A stretch of DNA of 64,000 bases from Paguma larvata. Lineage: Eukaryota > Chordata > Mammalia > Carnivora > Viverridae. The notes below the pieces were generated by a model. That model ran no database searches, was not told the DNA's origin, and was given only the letters and a program-made list of their open reading frames with translations. Below are positions 32,920-44,889 of this stretch, one piece after another; position 1 is the first letter of the stretch, and every line of letters begins with the position of its first letter. The position numbers were made by a program, and so were the translations under genes. The stretch is from positions 47,635,587 through 47,699,586 of the forward strand of contig CM057833.1 of assembly GCA_030068075.1 (NCBI GenBank). Direction: 5' to 3'.

Positions 32920-33060
32920 TTGAAAACCAGCTTCAACACTTTCTCATTCTGTGGATCTCATTCTATCTCCTTAAGCTTACTTTTCTCCTCTGTGAAACAG
33001 AGATCATAATAGTACCTAAGTCCTATGGCTATTTTAATAATGAAATGTCATCTAGTTCAT
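32920..33060 (+). repeat. MIR SINE fragment
   Basis: 'ttgaaaaccagcttcaacac', 'cttttctcctctgtgaaaca' and 'gagatcataatagtacctaa' follow the MIR core in sense orientation. Confidence 0.6.
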
Positions 33061-33239
33061 TTGGACCGAAATGGGGAGTATCAGTCTGGTATACATAGTC
33101 TAGTTTGGTTTACAACTTAGAGGTGTAGAAAACTTACTCAGTGTCACACAGATATAGGTGAGCTAGTGGGGACTAGAATTCTCTTCTCTCAGCAGCCACT
33201 CAGGTACAGGACCAACTGGTGCTGGAGTAACAGAATAAA

Positions 33240-33440
33240 ACTAGCTATCATTGAATTCTTACTTTTGGCAATTTCTCCCAAATATTTGGGCTTTATGAGC
33301 ATTATTTCATAAAGATTTAACCATCACTCTAAAATGATCCTTGCTAGAACATACGAGAAAACATAGGGGAGTGTCAGTGAACTTTAGCTGCTTGCCCCAA
33401 TGCACAGTTTTTAAGTAGTAAAATTCAAACTGTCTCTAAA
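33240..33440 (+). repeat. MIR SINE fragment
   Basis: 'tgagcattatttcataaaga', 'acgagaaaacataggggagt' and 'gctgcttgccccaatgcaca' are a decayed MIR in sense orientation. Confidence 0.5.
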
Positions 33441-33639
33441 CTTCTGTACACTCTTATTAACCCGCCTCACTTGTTTGAGCATGAGGAATGCAGATCAGGA
33501 CAGGAACAGTCATGTGCCATGTTGAATGAGATGAATAGTTAGAATTCCCAGCAAACAGGAGTTGCAAAATTAATGGTAGAAGTTTGTTTGATTTCAAGCA
33601 ACTTGTAGTTAGAGTGTATAACTGAAATATATAGGATAG

Positions 33640-33830
33640 AGAACACTTATTATGTACTTTCTATATTCTGGATAATGTTATTCAGCTTATCTTGCTGTAT
33701 TAATATAACCATTTCACTTATAGTATTATTCTTGATTTTATACATGAGTAATCCAGAAACTGAGAAAGTTTAACAGTTTTCCCAGAATCGGGTGGCTGAT
33801 GAGCAACAGAACAAGGACACAAACAGAGGA
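33640..33830 (+). repeat. MIR SINE
   Basis: 'cttattatgtactttctata', 'tctggataatgttattcagc', 'atccagaaactgagaaagtt' and 'ggtggctgatgagcaacaga' match MIR in sense orientation. The start of the 163-codon frame at 33792 lies in its end. Confidence 0.6.
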
Positions 33831-34340
33831 CTCCATGTGCTGGGGTCAGTACTTCTTCTATACAGTCACACATACACACAAAACCAGACAAGTGCCCAGC
33901 CTGCAGCTGCAGGAGCCTGCGTACACACCTCGGCAGGACTCACATTCCTGCAATTTTCCTCCTTTCTCACTTGTTACAGTCCTGCTGTTACCAGTGGATT
34001 TCATTCCTGCCATTTGCACAGTTTTTCACAATCTGTCCTCATTTCTCAGAAGTGCTTGCTCGATAGCTACACCATTGGTCTCAAAACCAGGCCTAAAGAA
34101 CATGTAAAGTACTCACACACACTGCTAAACTTGAGTTTGGGAAGATCAACAAATACAGAATTACTGGAACTTGTCCCACAGTCAGTAACCTCCAAGCAAG
34201 GAGCTGATTTTAATTCTCGATCTTTAATCAGCTCCACCATAAGTCAGAAGGTAGTAGGAGAAAAGCCCATTGAAAGTCATTAGAAAATATTCTGTTGCTT
34301 ATTTGTTAAGAGGAGAGTAAAACAAAATCCAGTGTGCAGG
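33831..34340. other. Unassigned; holds the longest open frame of the window
   Basis: A 163-codon plus frame (33792-34283) and a 102-codon frame overlapping it in another phase (33799-34107) occur here. The translation is Ser/Thr/His/Gln-rich, with no recognisable domain, signal peptide or membrane segment, and its ATG lies in a MIR. I treat it as chance. Confidence 0.45.
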
Positions 34341-34344
34341 TGCC

Positions 34345-35130
34345 ATTGTCTGCAATACAAGAAGGACTATAATCCATCCAGTCACTGTCCTCAAGAGGTT
34401 CACAGTCTAGTGGGGGAGACAAGAAAACCAATAATTAAACCTAGGAAGTAATGAGGTAAGTGGGTCACAGGAGCAGGGCCAGCTTCAAGGGTATGTGATA
34501 TGTGTAGTCACCCAAGTCCCTACGCTTAGTAGGGACCTTGTTTGGTTTAATGTTATGATGTTACTGTCCTGAAATTCTTAATAACTTTTGATCAAGGGGT
34601 CCTACATTTTCATTTTCCATTGAGTCATACAAATTATGGCACCTTTCCTCCACATGAGCTATGCTCACTTATGCTGATGTTGATAAAAATGATTCAGGGA
34701 AGGGTGATGTCCCTTGAAGGATGAGAAATAAGAAGTGGGAGAGGACATTATTTTTACTTTGGCACAGAGGTGTGAAAGGGCATCATGAGGCAACACCTCT
34801 CAGTATTTATGTGTAAATGAATGAGAAGCCCAGGACAGGCAGTAGGATGATGCATAGGAAGTGAGAATGAAAAAGTAGATGCAGCCAGAACATGAGACAC
34901 TTTAGGTGGCATCCCCAAGATTGTAACGTTGATCTTGTAAGTGATAAGGAGCTACTAGAGAGATTTCACAGGGAACTGATAGGTTAGCCCTCCCATTTTA
35001 GAAAATCACTTATGGGTAAAAAAATTAAATTTAAAAAAGGTTAAGGTAGGACAGAGTGACTACTTAGTAGGCAGTTGTAACCATCCAGCTAAACCTCCAG
35101 AGAGGAGGGGAAGTAATGAGGCAAAGAAAT
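34345..35130 (-). repeat. Probable L2 LINE remnant, inverted
   Basis: 'cactgtcctcaagaggttca', 'cagtctagtgggggagacaa', later 'gataaggagctactagagag' and 'ttagtaggcagttgtaacca' appear in the order of inverted L2 3' sequence, with low identity between the blocks. Confidence 0.4.
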
Positions 35131-37455
35131 ATTTAGGGAATAAAAGTGGTATAATAGGGTGTGTCAAGTATTTCAAGTTTCCTATCCTCTAGTGGTTTTT
35201 CCTTTTTTATGAATGTAACCTCAATTCTAGGGGGATGAAGGACTCCTCTCAATTACTTTGAAGGTGGAAAACATGACCCTAGACAATGATAAAAACATTA
35301 GACCACCAACAGAGGACAGTTTTTAGGAAAGCTATTATTTTCCTGATAAAAAGGGACAAACTCAGATGATACATGTCCTTTGATCTTGTCCTTCCCTATG
35401 TTTTCCCATGTTGTGATTGTAAGAAAAACAGCACAGGCTGAGGATGGAAGAGCAGGAAGCTGGAAGGGGCTTAGGTCCTTGGTGACTTAGGTCACCATTG
35501 TCACATACCTCTAATAGCTTACTCCTAAGGTTTTTGCTACTGAGAAAAATTAAAGTTTTCAAAGACAGCAAGTCTTGGAGGTGATGAAACACTAGCAGCA
35601 CATATAAATATGGAAGAGAAAATTGAGCAGAGGACAGTGCAGTAGAAGCCTGGGGTTTTCATCATTAGGTAAGCCAGGTCTGGGATGACAAAGGTGGAAG
35701 GCCATGAGCAGACCAGCATAGCAGTAGTGAGAATGATGAATCCAGGCCTTCATTGAGATGGGAAAGGAGAATGGCTGAGATAGACTTCGCCTTCAATTTT
35801 GTCTGGGGGCGACTTTGAATAAAGTAAACATTGTATTTATTAATGAAGAACTATGGTACTTCAGGGCTTAGTGAAGTTAAGGGATATAGACAGGACACAT
35901 TGTTAGTTAAGAGTGGAACCAGGACTTCATGCCAGATCCAACCATCGCTGATTCTGTAGGAGTGCCAAGGTGGAGAAGAGAAGCTGTCAATAAGTATGTG
36001 CAGGCAGCAGAGAGCCTGGTGTCTGGCCACAGATAGTAGTGAGAAGGAACATCTAACCACCCTTCAGGAAAAGGGGTGGACATGGCCAGAAGCAGATCAA
36101 GAACTAAAAATTAGAATAGGGACTCTGGCCAAGGGACCAAGGGAGACAAGCAAATACTTCTAGATCCCAAGAGAAAATGATGCTGGAAGAACAAAGCTGG
36201 TTAGAGGCTGTGATCCATGACTTTTCAGGAAGCCACATCTGGAACAGATGCCTTGGGTATAAGGCGTATACTGTCAGCTGGCAGGAAAGTGAAGGGTCTT
36301 TAGATATGCCACCAAAGAAGGGGAAAACTCTCAACTTTCCTTCACTTTACTGTCACCACTAATCAATAGAATAACTAGCATGATTCAGAGTGCCTACCAC
36401 TGTCAGCCTGTGTGAAACATTTTATATATTTTTTTCACACATTATCCCATGGATTAAAATTTGGTTCTTCCACTTTCTGTTTACCTTCTTATAGTAGATA
36501 ATAGAATTCACTCTTTAGTATTGTTGAGGTGAAACAAGATAGAGACAAGAATCTGACCCAAATCAGAGACTCAAAAAACTCTTAATTTCACTATACATTC
36601 AACAACTCATTAAGTAATATCTTTATTGTCATATTGTAGATAAAACAAATGTGAAATGTGGTGAGTGTCATAGGAGAAATTTGAAACCATATCATTTTAT
36701 TCCATAAAGTGTATAGATTCAATTGCTTCTCAGCTACCAATTATTATAAAAACCACCATTCTTTTAACATTTAACTGTTGGCCAGCAATGAGCAAATTGC
36801 TGTATATATGTAGTTTAATTTATTAAAATTATAGCCCTAATATAATTTAATCCTCTCAGAGGTCTATAGGATAGATATTTTAATTATATGGATTTGCAAG
36901 TCCCAGTGTCCCCTGACTAGCAGAACTATGATCTAAACCAAGTTTTGTACCAGCAAAGATTGTAACCAAAATCTTAACCCTGAAAGATAAGCTTCCTAAC
37001 ACCAAAAGTTAGTCCAGAAACCAGTACACTGGTATATGAGTCAAAGATCTGGTCTTTCACACTCATGAGAGAGAACATTTTTAAAGTTCTAAAACATGCT
37101 TGGATCTGATTGCAGCATTGGTTGGTCAGTTAAGACATACTTGAGAGAATAAAGACTAGTGGTAGTTTATCTGGAAGGTGGGCTAGGCCACCTAACAAGT
37201 CACTTACCTGTCCTTTTGGAGAAGATAATGATGAGGGAACAGTGAAGGGCAAAGTATAGTATAGCCTCACGTTCAGAAAAATAACAGCTCCCCCCACCAC
37301 CCGCCCCGAGCTCTGAACCACAGTGCCGTGAGAGACAAGCAGTGTCTACATTCTTGAGAAAAAGTCATGTTAGCATTCAGAGACTAATAAAACTTAAACT
37401 CCTTTCCCTATCTTATTAACATGTGTCCTTGCCAAACTATTAACAACAATTCACA
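35131..37455. other. Unassigned sequence, possible weak MIR traces near 36385 and 36775
   Basis: About 2.3 kb without a confident repeat. Short frames (35362-35719, 35851-36362, 37130-37321) run antisense to each other with no motif. Confidence 0.45.
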
Positions 37456-37459
37456 ATTA

Positions 37460-37690
37460 ACAACAAATATAGTTATTACTTGCCAAGTATGTTCTACATG
37501 CTTTATATCCATTAGCTACTTAATTTTTAATAACCTACAAGATAAACGTTATAACTCCCAATGAAAATGAAGCACCTGAGGCTCATAGTGGTAAAGTAAG
37601 TTATCGAGGTCACAGCTGATTAATGGCAGAGTACAATTTAAATGGAGATCTGTCAGTCTAAACTCATGTCCCTAACTTCTCAGCCCTAGC
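37460..37690 (+). repeat. MIR SINE
   Basis: 'ttgccaagtatgttctacat', 'gctttatatccattagctac', 'aagcacctgaggctcatagt', 'aagtaagttatcgaggtcac' and 'agctgattaatggcagagta' follow MIR in sense orientation nearly end to end. Confidence 0.75.
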
Positions 37691-38015
37691 CAGTGTCCCT
37701 TTATTTTAAAAAGACTTGTGCTTTCCCATAGCCTTGTGCCTACTCATAATGACAAGAACGCCTTACCTTCTAGACACCAAAATTACCTGCTAGACAAGCA
37801 AAATTTAACTAAGGCTCCCTTTCTCCATGAAAAATGTTTTAATCCCTTTTTTCCTTATTTTAAACCAAACATGGAATCTCCTTCCTCCAAATACAAATTT
37901 CATTTGTTTTGATTATTTTGTGGTGTTTATATTTGCTTTTATAATTGAAATCCTTCCATTTAGTTTCCATCTCTTGTATTTCCCACACCCTCTTCTGCTC
38001 CAGCTATTTTTCCCA
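37691..38015. other. No recognisable feature
   Basis: Pyrimidine-rich spacer. It may include the outermost L1 5' UTR, but no unit structure is visible. Confidence 0.4.
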
Positions 38016-38017
38016 AG

Positions 38018-38340
38018 GTACCGCCTGTGCAAAGCACCCTAGAGAGCACTACCCTGGTTTGTGCCCATTTAGCTCCAGTAGTCCTGTAAAAGTATCCACC
38101 TTTGCAGAATGCCTGAGAACCCCCAGCATTGCCTGCTTCAGTTTAGCTATTCTACACAGCCACCTTCTGCATAGAGCACCCCAGGACCACCTGACCCATG
38201 TCTGCTTCCGCTCCAGCCAACCTACTAAGGCAGCCCTTGTGCACAGTGCTTTTTAACTGCCAGCACACAACTGCTACAGCCCCAGACAGCTAGCCAAAGC
38301 CACCAGGCACATGTAGTCCACAGAGGCGGCAGCGTTCCTG
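38018..38340 (+). repeat. L1 5' UTR tandem units (element B1)
   Basis: Units with 'caaagcaccctagagagc', 'cagaatgcctgagaaccc', 'catagagcaccccaggacc' and 'cacagtgctttttaactg' recur about every 67-72 bp, with 'cccatttagctccag' and 'cttccgctccagcc' blocks. They are the same unit family as at 6790-7300, upstream of the equivalent ORF1-proximal sequence. Confidence 0.7.
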
Positions 38341-39290
38341 CACAAGGCCATTCCATCAAGACTAGAAGAAGTAGCTGTTCCATTGCCTTCACAGAAACAA
38401 AAAGTCAAACAAATGAGACACAGGAAGATGCTCAAAGTGAAAGAATAAAACTGCAAAAGAAAAAAGAACACTAAAACAAAACAGAGATAAACAATTTATC
38501 TGATAAAAATGTTCCAATTGTAATAAAGATGCTCACAAGTCTGGAGAAGAGTGGATGAACTCACTGAGAACCACAAAGAGAAAAAAAACAAAAACAAATG
38601 AAGCAATCAGAATTGAGAAATACAATCAATGAAACATAAAAATACACTACAGAGAATCAACATCAGATTAGAAAATGCAGAAAAACAGATAGTGATCTAG
38701 ACGACAGGGTATTGAAAAGCACCCAAGCTGAACAGCAAAAAGAAAAACAAAAAACAAAAAAACAAAACCGAAAAAAAACCCCACATTTAAAAAAAAATGA
38801 GGATAGGTTAAGAGAACTCTCAGACAACACCAAGTGAATTATAGTGGCTCCAGAAATACAGAAAGAGAAAAGGGCAAAAAACTGATTGAAGAAACAATGA
38901 TTGAAAATTTGCCTGACCTAGGCAAAGCAATAGACAACCAGGTCCAGGATTCACAGAGAGCCCCAAACAAAACCCTAAGAGGTCTACACCAACACTCATA
39001 ATAATTGAAATGTCAAAACTTAAAGAGAAAAAGAAACTTAAAAGCAGCAAGAGAAAAGAACTACTTATGTACAAGAAAAAGCCCATAAGGCTGTTGGTTA
39101 ATTTTTCAGCAGAAATGTTATAGGCCTTAAGGGAGGGTGTGGCATAATAAAGTACTGAAAGGAAAAACCTATAACCAAGAATACACTACCCAGTCAAGTA
39201 ATCATTCAGAACTGAAGATAGAGTTTCCCAGAAAAACAAAAATTAAATGATTTCGCCACCACTAAACAGCCTTATAAAAAATATTAAAAA
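38341..39290 (+). pseudogene. L1 ORF1 remnant (element B1)
   Basis: The 3' half translates in pieces to ORF1p-like sequence: 'ctcataataattgaaatgtc', 'gcagcaagagaaaagaacta' (the conserved K-A-A-R-E-type stretch near the RNA-recognition motif) and 'ttaatttttcagcagaaatg' (the ADLSAE-type motif), ending near 'ctaaacagccttataaaaaa'. Stops and frameshifts interrupt it throughout. The minus frame at 38820-39086 is a shadow. Confidence 0.7.
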
Positions 39291-39673
39291 GACTTAAGTG
39301 AAAAAAGAAAACGAAAAATATGAAAGGTAAAAAATTCACAAGCAAAAGCAAACATACAATAACGTTCATACATCAACCACTTATACTGTTGGTGTAAAAG
39401 TTAAAACAGAAAAATAAAATTAAATATACCTAAAAACTAGCTTAGGTACTCACAAAATTTAAAAAAATGTTATACAATATGAAAACATATAAATAAAACA
39501 TGAAAGTAGAGAATTAAAATGTACTATTTTTAGAATGAGTTTGAACTTAAGAAACCATCAACTTGTATAAACTGTTACATATTTAGGTTATACATGAACC
39601 TCATGGTAACAACAAACCAGAAACCTGTAATAGATTCACAAAAACTAAAGAGAAAAGACTCCAAAATCATCAA

Positions 39674-39885
39674 GGGACACCTGAGTGGCTCAGTCAGTTA
39701 AGTGTCTGACTTCCCCTCAGGTCATGATCTCACCTTTTGTGAATTTGAGCCCATGTTGGGCTTTTTGCTGACAGCTCAGAGCCTGGAGCCTGCTTTAGAT
39801 TCTGTGTCTCCCTCTCTCTCTGTCCCTCCCCCGCTCACACTCTGTCTCTCAGAAATAAAATAACATTAAAAAAATTAAAAAAAAG
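39674..39885 (+). mobile_element. CAN-SINE
   Basis: Head 'gggacacctgagtggctcag', body 'gcctggagcctgctttagat', CT-rich segment, tail 'aaataaaataacattaaaaa'. The flanks AAAATCATCAA (39663-39673) and AAAGTCATTAA (39886-39896) are a target-site duplication with two differences in L1 inter-ORF sequence. Confidence 0.92.
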
Positions 39886-39959
39886 AAAGTCATTAAACAC
39901 AAAGAGAGCAAAACAAACAAATAAACAAACAAACAAAAAAAGAACTACAAAATCAACCA

Positions 39960-40800
39960 GAAAACAGCAAAGTGGTAATAAGTACATACCTATGAATAAT
40001 TACTTTAAATTTAAATGTTTTCTATGCTCAAAAAAACAAAACAAAACAGGATGACTAAATGGATTAAAAAAGAAAAAACACAAGACCCACCTATATGCTG
40101 CCTATTGGAGAGTCACTTCAGACTTACAGACTACATAAAGACTAAAAATAAACAGATAAGATATTCCGTATCAATGTAAGAAAAAAATAAAAGGAGGAAT
40201 AAGAAGAAGCAGTTAAGTAGCACTATTTATCTCAGAAAAAAAAACTTTAAAAAATATTGAAATAAGAGACAACAAAGCTTATGACATAATGATAAACAGA
40301 AATCAAATATCCATAGAAGAGAAGAAATTAACTTTTCAGTAATTGCAGATGACATGATACTATACATAGAAACCTCTAAAGACTCCACCAAAAATTAGAA
40401 TAAATCCAAATAAGACATAACGATTGTAAATTTTTTTGCACTCTACGTAGGGGCACTAGTATATAAAACAAATATTAACAAACATAAGGAAAAACTGACA
40501 GTAAATACAATAACAGTAGGGGATTTTAACATCCCACTTATATCATTGGATAGATTATCCAAACGGGATATCAACAAGGAAACAGTGTCTTTGAACAACA
40601 CATTAGATCAGATGGACCTACCAGATACACAGAGAACATTCCATCCAAAATTGGCATAATGCAAATTCTTTTCAAGTTTACGTGGAACATTCTCCAGGAT
40701 AGCTCATATGTTTGGCCACAAAACAAATCTCAATAAATTTAATAAGATTGAAATCATATCAAGAACCTTTTCTGATCACAATGCTAAAAAACTAGATGGA
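39960..40800 (+). pseudogene. L1 ORF2 endonuclease-region remnant with displaced RT patch (B1)
   Basis: 'gtacatacctatgaataatt', 'tatatgctgcctattggaga', 'cttatgacataatgataaa' (to about 40295), then an RT-domain stretch, then endonuclease sequence again from 'gacataacgattgtaaat' to 'gccacaaaacaaatctcaat' and 'cttttctgatcacaatgcta'. The patch at about 40300-40405 contains 'gcagatgacatgatactata', which encodes the A-D-D catalytic motif of reverse transcriptase. Confidence 0.75.
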
Positions 40801-41662
40801 GTTCAAGAAAAAATAAAAATACTGTATTAATCACTTACAAAGCCAGTATATGGAGGTTAAAACACAAAAAGCAGTAAAATCAATATATCTATAAAAATTA
40901 GTCAAGGAATACATAGAAAGATGTAAAATATGACTTCATACACATAAAACGTGGAATGAAGTTTAAAACTTAGTGTTTTTAAAATGTGTTTGAACTTCAA
41001 GATCAACTTAATGTGAACTGCTATACACACGGGATGTTATACACAGACTCAACAGTAGCCACAAATAAAAAGCCTATAATAAAAAGAAAAGGAAAGAAAA
41101 AGAACGCTAAGTATACCATTAAAGAAAGTCATCAAAACACAGAAGAGAGAAAGAGAAGAAGAAAGGAACAGAGAAGACCAACAAAAAATCAAAAAACAGT
41201 TGACAAAATGGCAGTAAGTACATATCAATAATTTAAATATAAGTGGTCTGAATGTTCCAGTCAAAAGACATAGGGTGACTGAATGGATTAAAAACAGGAC
41301 TCATCTATAAGCTGCCTATAAGAGACTCACTTCAAACCTGTGGACACATACAGACTGAGAAAAAGGTATTTCATGTAAATGGAAGTGCAAAGAAGGCCAC
41401 AGTAGCAATACTCATATCAGACAAAAAAGAGTTTATAACGAAGACTATAACAAAAGACAAAGAAAGGTATTACATAATGATAAAGGATCAATTCAATAAG
41501 AGAATATAACAATTGTAACTATTATTGAACCCAACAAAGGAATAGATAAATAAATAAAGCAAATATTAACAAAGTGAGAAATTGTCAAAGAGTAAGGGAC
41601 TTTCACACCCCATTTACATCAAAGGATAGATCATCCAAACTAAATCAACAAAGAAACATTGC

Positions 41663-41701
41663 GGTTTTTTTTCCTTTTTAATTTTTTAACCTTTATTTAT
41701 T

Positions 41702-41735
<34 letters not shown>

Positions 41736-41906
41736 CATGAATGCTCAGAGCATGAGAAGGGCAGAAAGAGAGGCAGACACAGAATCTGAAGCAGGCTCAG
41801 GCTCTGAGCTGTCAGCACAGAGCTCGATGTAGGGCTTGAACTCATGAACTGCAAGGTCATGACCTGAGCTAAAGTCGGACACTTAATCGACTGAGCCAGG
41901 TGCCCC
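41663..41906 (-). mobile_element. CAN-SINE (felid type)
   Basis: Tail 'taacctttatttatttttga', (GA)n at 41705-41731, body 'atctgaagcaggctcaggct', head 'cgactgagccaggtgcccc'. Flanks AAAGAAACATTGC (41650-41662) and AAAGAACCATTGC (41907-41919) are a 13-bp target-site duplication with one difference. Confidence 0.95.
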
Positions 41907-43342
41907 AAAGAACCATTGCTTTTAATGACACCTTAGGTCAGATGGACTTGACCAACATATACAGAATATTCCAACCAAACACAGCAAAATATACATTATT
42001 TTCAAGTGCACAAGGAACATTCTTCAGGATAGCTCACATGTTAGGCCACAAAACAAGTCTCAGTAAATTTAAGAAGACTGAAATCTTATCAACCATCTTT
42101 TCCAACCACAAGAGTATGAAACTAGAAATCAATTATAAGGACAAAGATAGAAAAAAACACAAATACGTGGAGACTAAATAATGAGAAAAACACTCAACAA
42201 AGTGCATTTAGAGGGAATATACCTCAACGTAACAAAGGCCATATATGACAAACACACACCTAACATCACCCTCAATGGTGAAAAACTGAAAGCTTTTCCT
42301 GTAAGATCATTAACAAGACAAGGATGTCTCATCATTTTTATTAATCATTGTCCTGGAAGTTCTAGCCATAATATTTAGACAAGAAATGTAAGTGAAAGGC
42401 ACCCAAATTGGTAAAGAAGAAGTTAAACTCTCACTATTTATAGATGACATGATTCTATAGATAGAAAAACCTAAAGACTCCACCAAAAAAGTGTAAGAAT
42501 AAATGAACTCCATAAAGAGTTCATTTGCAGAATACAAAATAAACATACAGAAATCTATTGCATTTCTATATGATCATAACAAGTAGCAGAAAGAGAAAAT
42601 TAAGAAAGTAATTGCATTTACAACTATTCCCAAAGGAATAAAATACCTAGGAATAAATTTAACTAAATGAGAGACCTATATTCTGAAAACTATAAGACCT
42701 TGATGAAAGAAATTAAAAATGACACAAAATGAAAAGATATACTATGCTCAGACTAAAAGATTAACATTGTTAAAATGTCCATCCATACTGCCCAAAGCAA
42801 TCTACAGATTCAATGCAATCCCTATCAAAATGCCCATAGCAGGTTGCATAGATCTACAACAATAATAAAATTTATATGAAGCCACAAGGACCCCAAATAG
42901 CTAATACAATCTTGAGAAACAAGAATGAGGCTGGAGTTACCATAATTCCACATTTCAAGGTATACTACAAAACTATAGCAATCAAAACTATATGTTAGTA
43001 TCACAAAAATCAACACAGATCAATGGAACAGGATACAAAGCCCAGAAATAAACCCACACCTAATATGGTCACTAATCTACAACAAAGGAGGCAAGAATAT
43101 ACAATGGGAAAATGGTGCTGGGAAAACTGGATGGCTGCGTGAAAAAGAGTGAAATGAGACAACTTTCTTACACCCACACACAAAAATCAACTAAAATACA
43201 TTAGAGAGCTAAATGCGAGACCTGAACCATTAAACTTCTACAAGAAAACTTAAGCAGGAATTTCTTAGATGTCAGTCTTAGGAACATATTTACATATATA
43301 ACTTCTGGAACAAACAAAAAGCAAAATTAAACTATTGGGACT

Positions 43343-43373
43343 ACACACACATATGCACACACACACACACACA
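43343..43373. repeat. (AC)n microsatellite in L1
   Basis: 'acacacacatatgcacacac...' interrupts the ORF2 remnant between 'ctattgggact' and 'agcttttgtacag'. Expansion of a simple sequence in the old element. Confidence 0.85.
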
Positions 43374-44484
43374 GCTTTTGTACAGTAGAGGAAACCAACG
43401 AAACAAAAAAAGGCAGCCCACTTACTGGGAGAAGTTATTTTCAAATGATATATCTCATAAGGGGTTAATATCGAAAGTATATAAAGAACTTATACAACTC
43501 TACACCAAAGTAAATAAATAAAAACAATCCAATTAAAAAATGGGTAGAAGGTCTGAATAGATATTTTTCCAAAGAAGACATATGGATGGCTGGTAGACAC
43601 ATAAAAAGATGCTCAATATCACTAATCATCAAGAAAATGCAAATCAAAACCACAATGAGATATCATCTTATACCTGCCAGAATGGCTAGAATCAAAAATA
43701 TAAACAAGAAGTGTTGGTGAGAATGTGGAGAAAAGGGAACTCTTGTACACTGTTAGAATGTAAATTGGTACAACCACTGTGGAAAACGGTAAAGACGTTC
43801 CTCCAAAAGATTAGAAATAGAAATACCATACAATCCAGACGTTCTACTACTGGGTATTTATTCCCCCCCAAAAAATGAAACACCAGTTTGAAAAGATATA
43901 TGCACCCCTATGTTTATTATGGCATTATTTACAATAATCCAGATATGGAAAGCAACCAAGTGTCCACTGATAGATGAAGAGGTGTGATATAGATAGTTGT
44001 AGAAAGATAGATATTTCTCAGCCATAAAAAATGAAATCTTGGCATTAGAGACAACATGAATGGACTTAAAGGATATTACACTAGATGAAATCAGATGAAA
44101 ACAAATACATGTGATTTTATTTATATGTGGAATATAAAGAACAAAACAAATGAACAAATAGTCTCTTAAATACAGAGAACAAACTGTGATTTCCAGAAGG
44201 GGAGAGGCATGGTATGCATTAAATGGGGAAGGGATTAAGAGTTACTAACTTCCAGTTATAAAATAAATATGTCATAGAGGTGAAAAGTACAGCATAGAAA
44301 ATATAGTCAACAATATTTAGTCAATAATGTGTATGATGATAGATGGTGACTATACTTATCCCTTGAGTAATGTATAGAACTATCTAATTCCTAGGTTTCA
44401 CACCTCAAACTAATATATAACATTGTATGTCAACTAATACTTCAATTATAAGGGTTTAAAATTTTTTATTTAAAATAAAATAGA

Positions 44485-44885
44485 GGAATGGATAAAGATG
44501 CGGTATATTCGTGTGTGTGTATACACAATAGAATAGTACTCTGGCCATAAAAATAATAATGAGATCTTGCCATTTAAGATGACACAAATGGACCTAAGGG
44601 GTATTGTGCTAAGTGAAAGAAGTCAGTCAGATAAAGACACATACCATATCATATTGATTTACATGTGGAATCTCAAAAAACAAAACAAATGAACAAACAT
44701 AAAACAAAAACAGACTTCGTAAATCAAGATAATTTTTGATTTTTGGTTGCCAGAGGGCAGGGGGTTGAGGGGATGGGCTAAGTAGGCGAAGGGGACTAAG
44801 AGGTACAAACTTTCAGTTACGCTAAGTCACAGAGATGAAGCATACAACAAAGGGAAAGTAGTCAATGATAATTGTAATAAAAATA
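44485..44885 (+). mobile_element. Additional L1 3'-end fragment
   Basis: 'agaggaatggataaagatgc', 'ggccataaaaataataatga', 'gtattgtgctaagtgaaaga', 'aaagacacataccatatcat' and 'tggttgccagagggcagggg' repeat the L1 3' terminus already given by element B2 at 44000-44460. It is a separate, 5'-truncated insertion or a duplicated end. Confidence 0.75.
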
Positions 44886-44889
44886 AAGA

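Larger units (their letters stand above)
38018..40800 (+). mobile_element. Old LINE-1 (element B1): 5' UTR, ORF1, partial ORF2
   Basis: 5' UTR units, ORF1 region, inter-ORF region and an endonuclease-region piece run in sense order and then stop near 40,800, where an inter-ORF region begins a second time (element B2). A SINE sits at 39674-39885 and a displaced reverse-transcriptase patch at about 40300-40405. All coding sequence is broken. Confidence 0.8.
40801..44460 (+). mobile_element. Old LINE-1 (element B2): inter-ORF to 3' end, internally deleted
   Basis: Begins in inter-ORF sequence homologous to 9360-9760 ('acttacaaagccagtatatg', 'aaagcagtaaaatcaatata'), and passes through the endonuclease region (41215-42180). 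It then jumps at about 42180-42190 directly into the RT region ('gagggaatatacctcaacgt') and continues to a 3' end near 44460 ('ctcaaactaatatataacat', 'caactaatacttcaattata'). Measured against element A (about 11285 to 12385), roughly 1.1 kb is missing. A SINE lies at 41663. Not coding-competent. Confidence 0.82.

Noticed and set aside
33792..34283. 163-codon open frame, the longest in the window
   Set aside because: The start lies in a MIR, the composition is low-information Ser/Thr/His/Gln, no domain or signal is visible, and another frame overlaps it. One frame of this length is expected by chance in 64 kb.
35362..36362. Cluster of short frames that might be exons
   Set aside because: They run antisense and out of phase to one another, and no consistent splice sites or protein family could be recognised.
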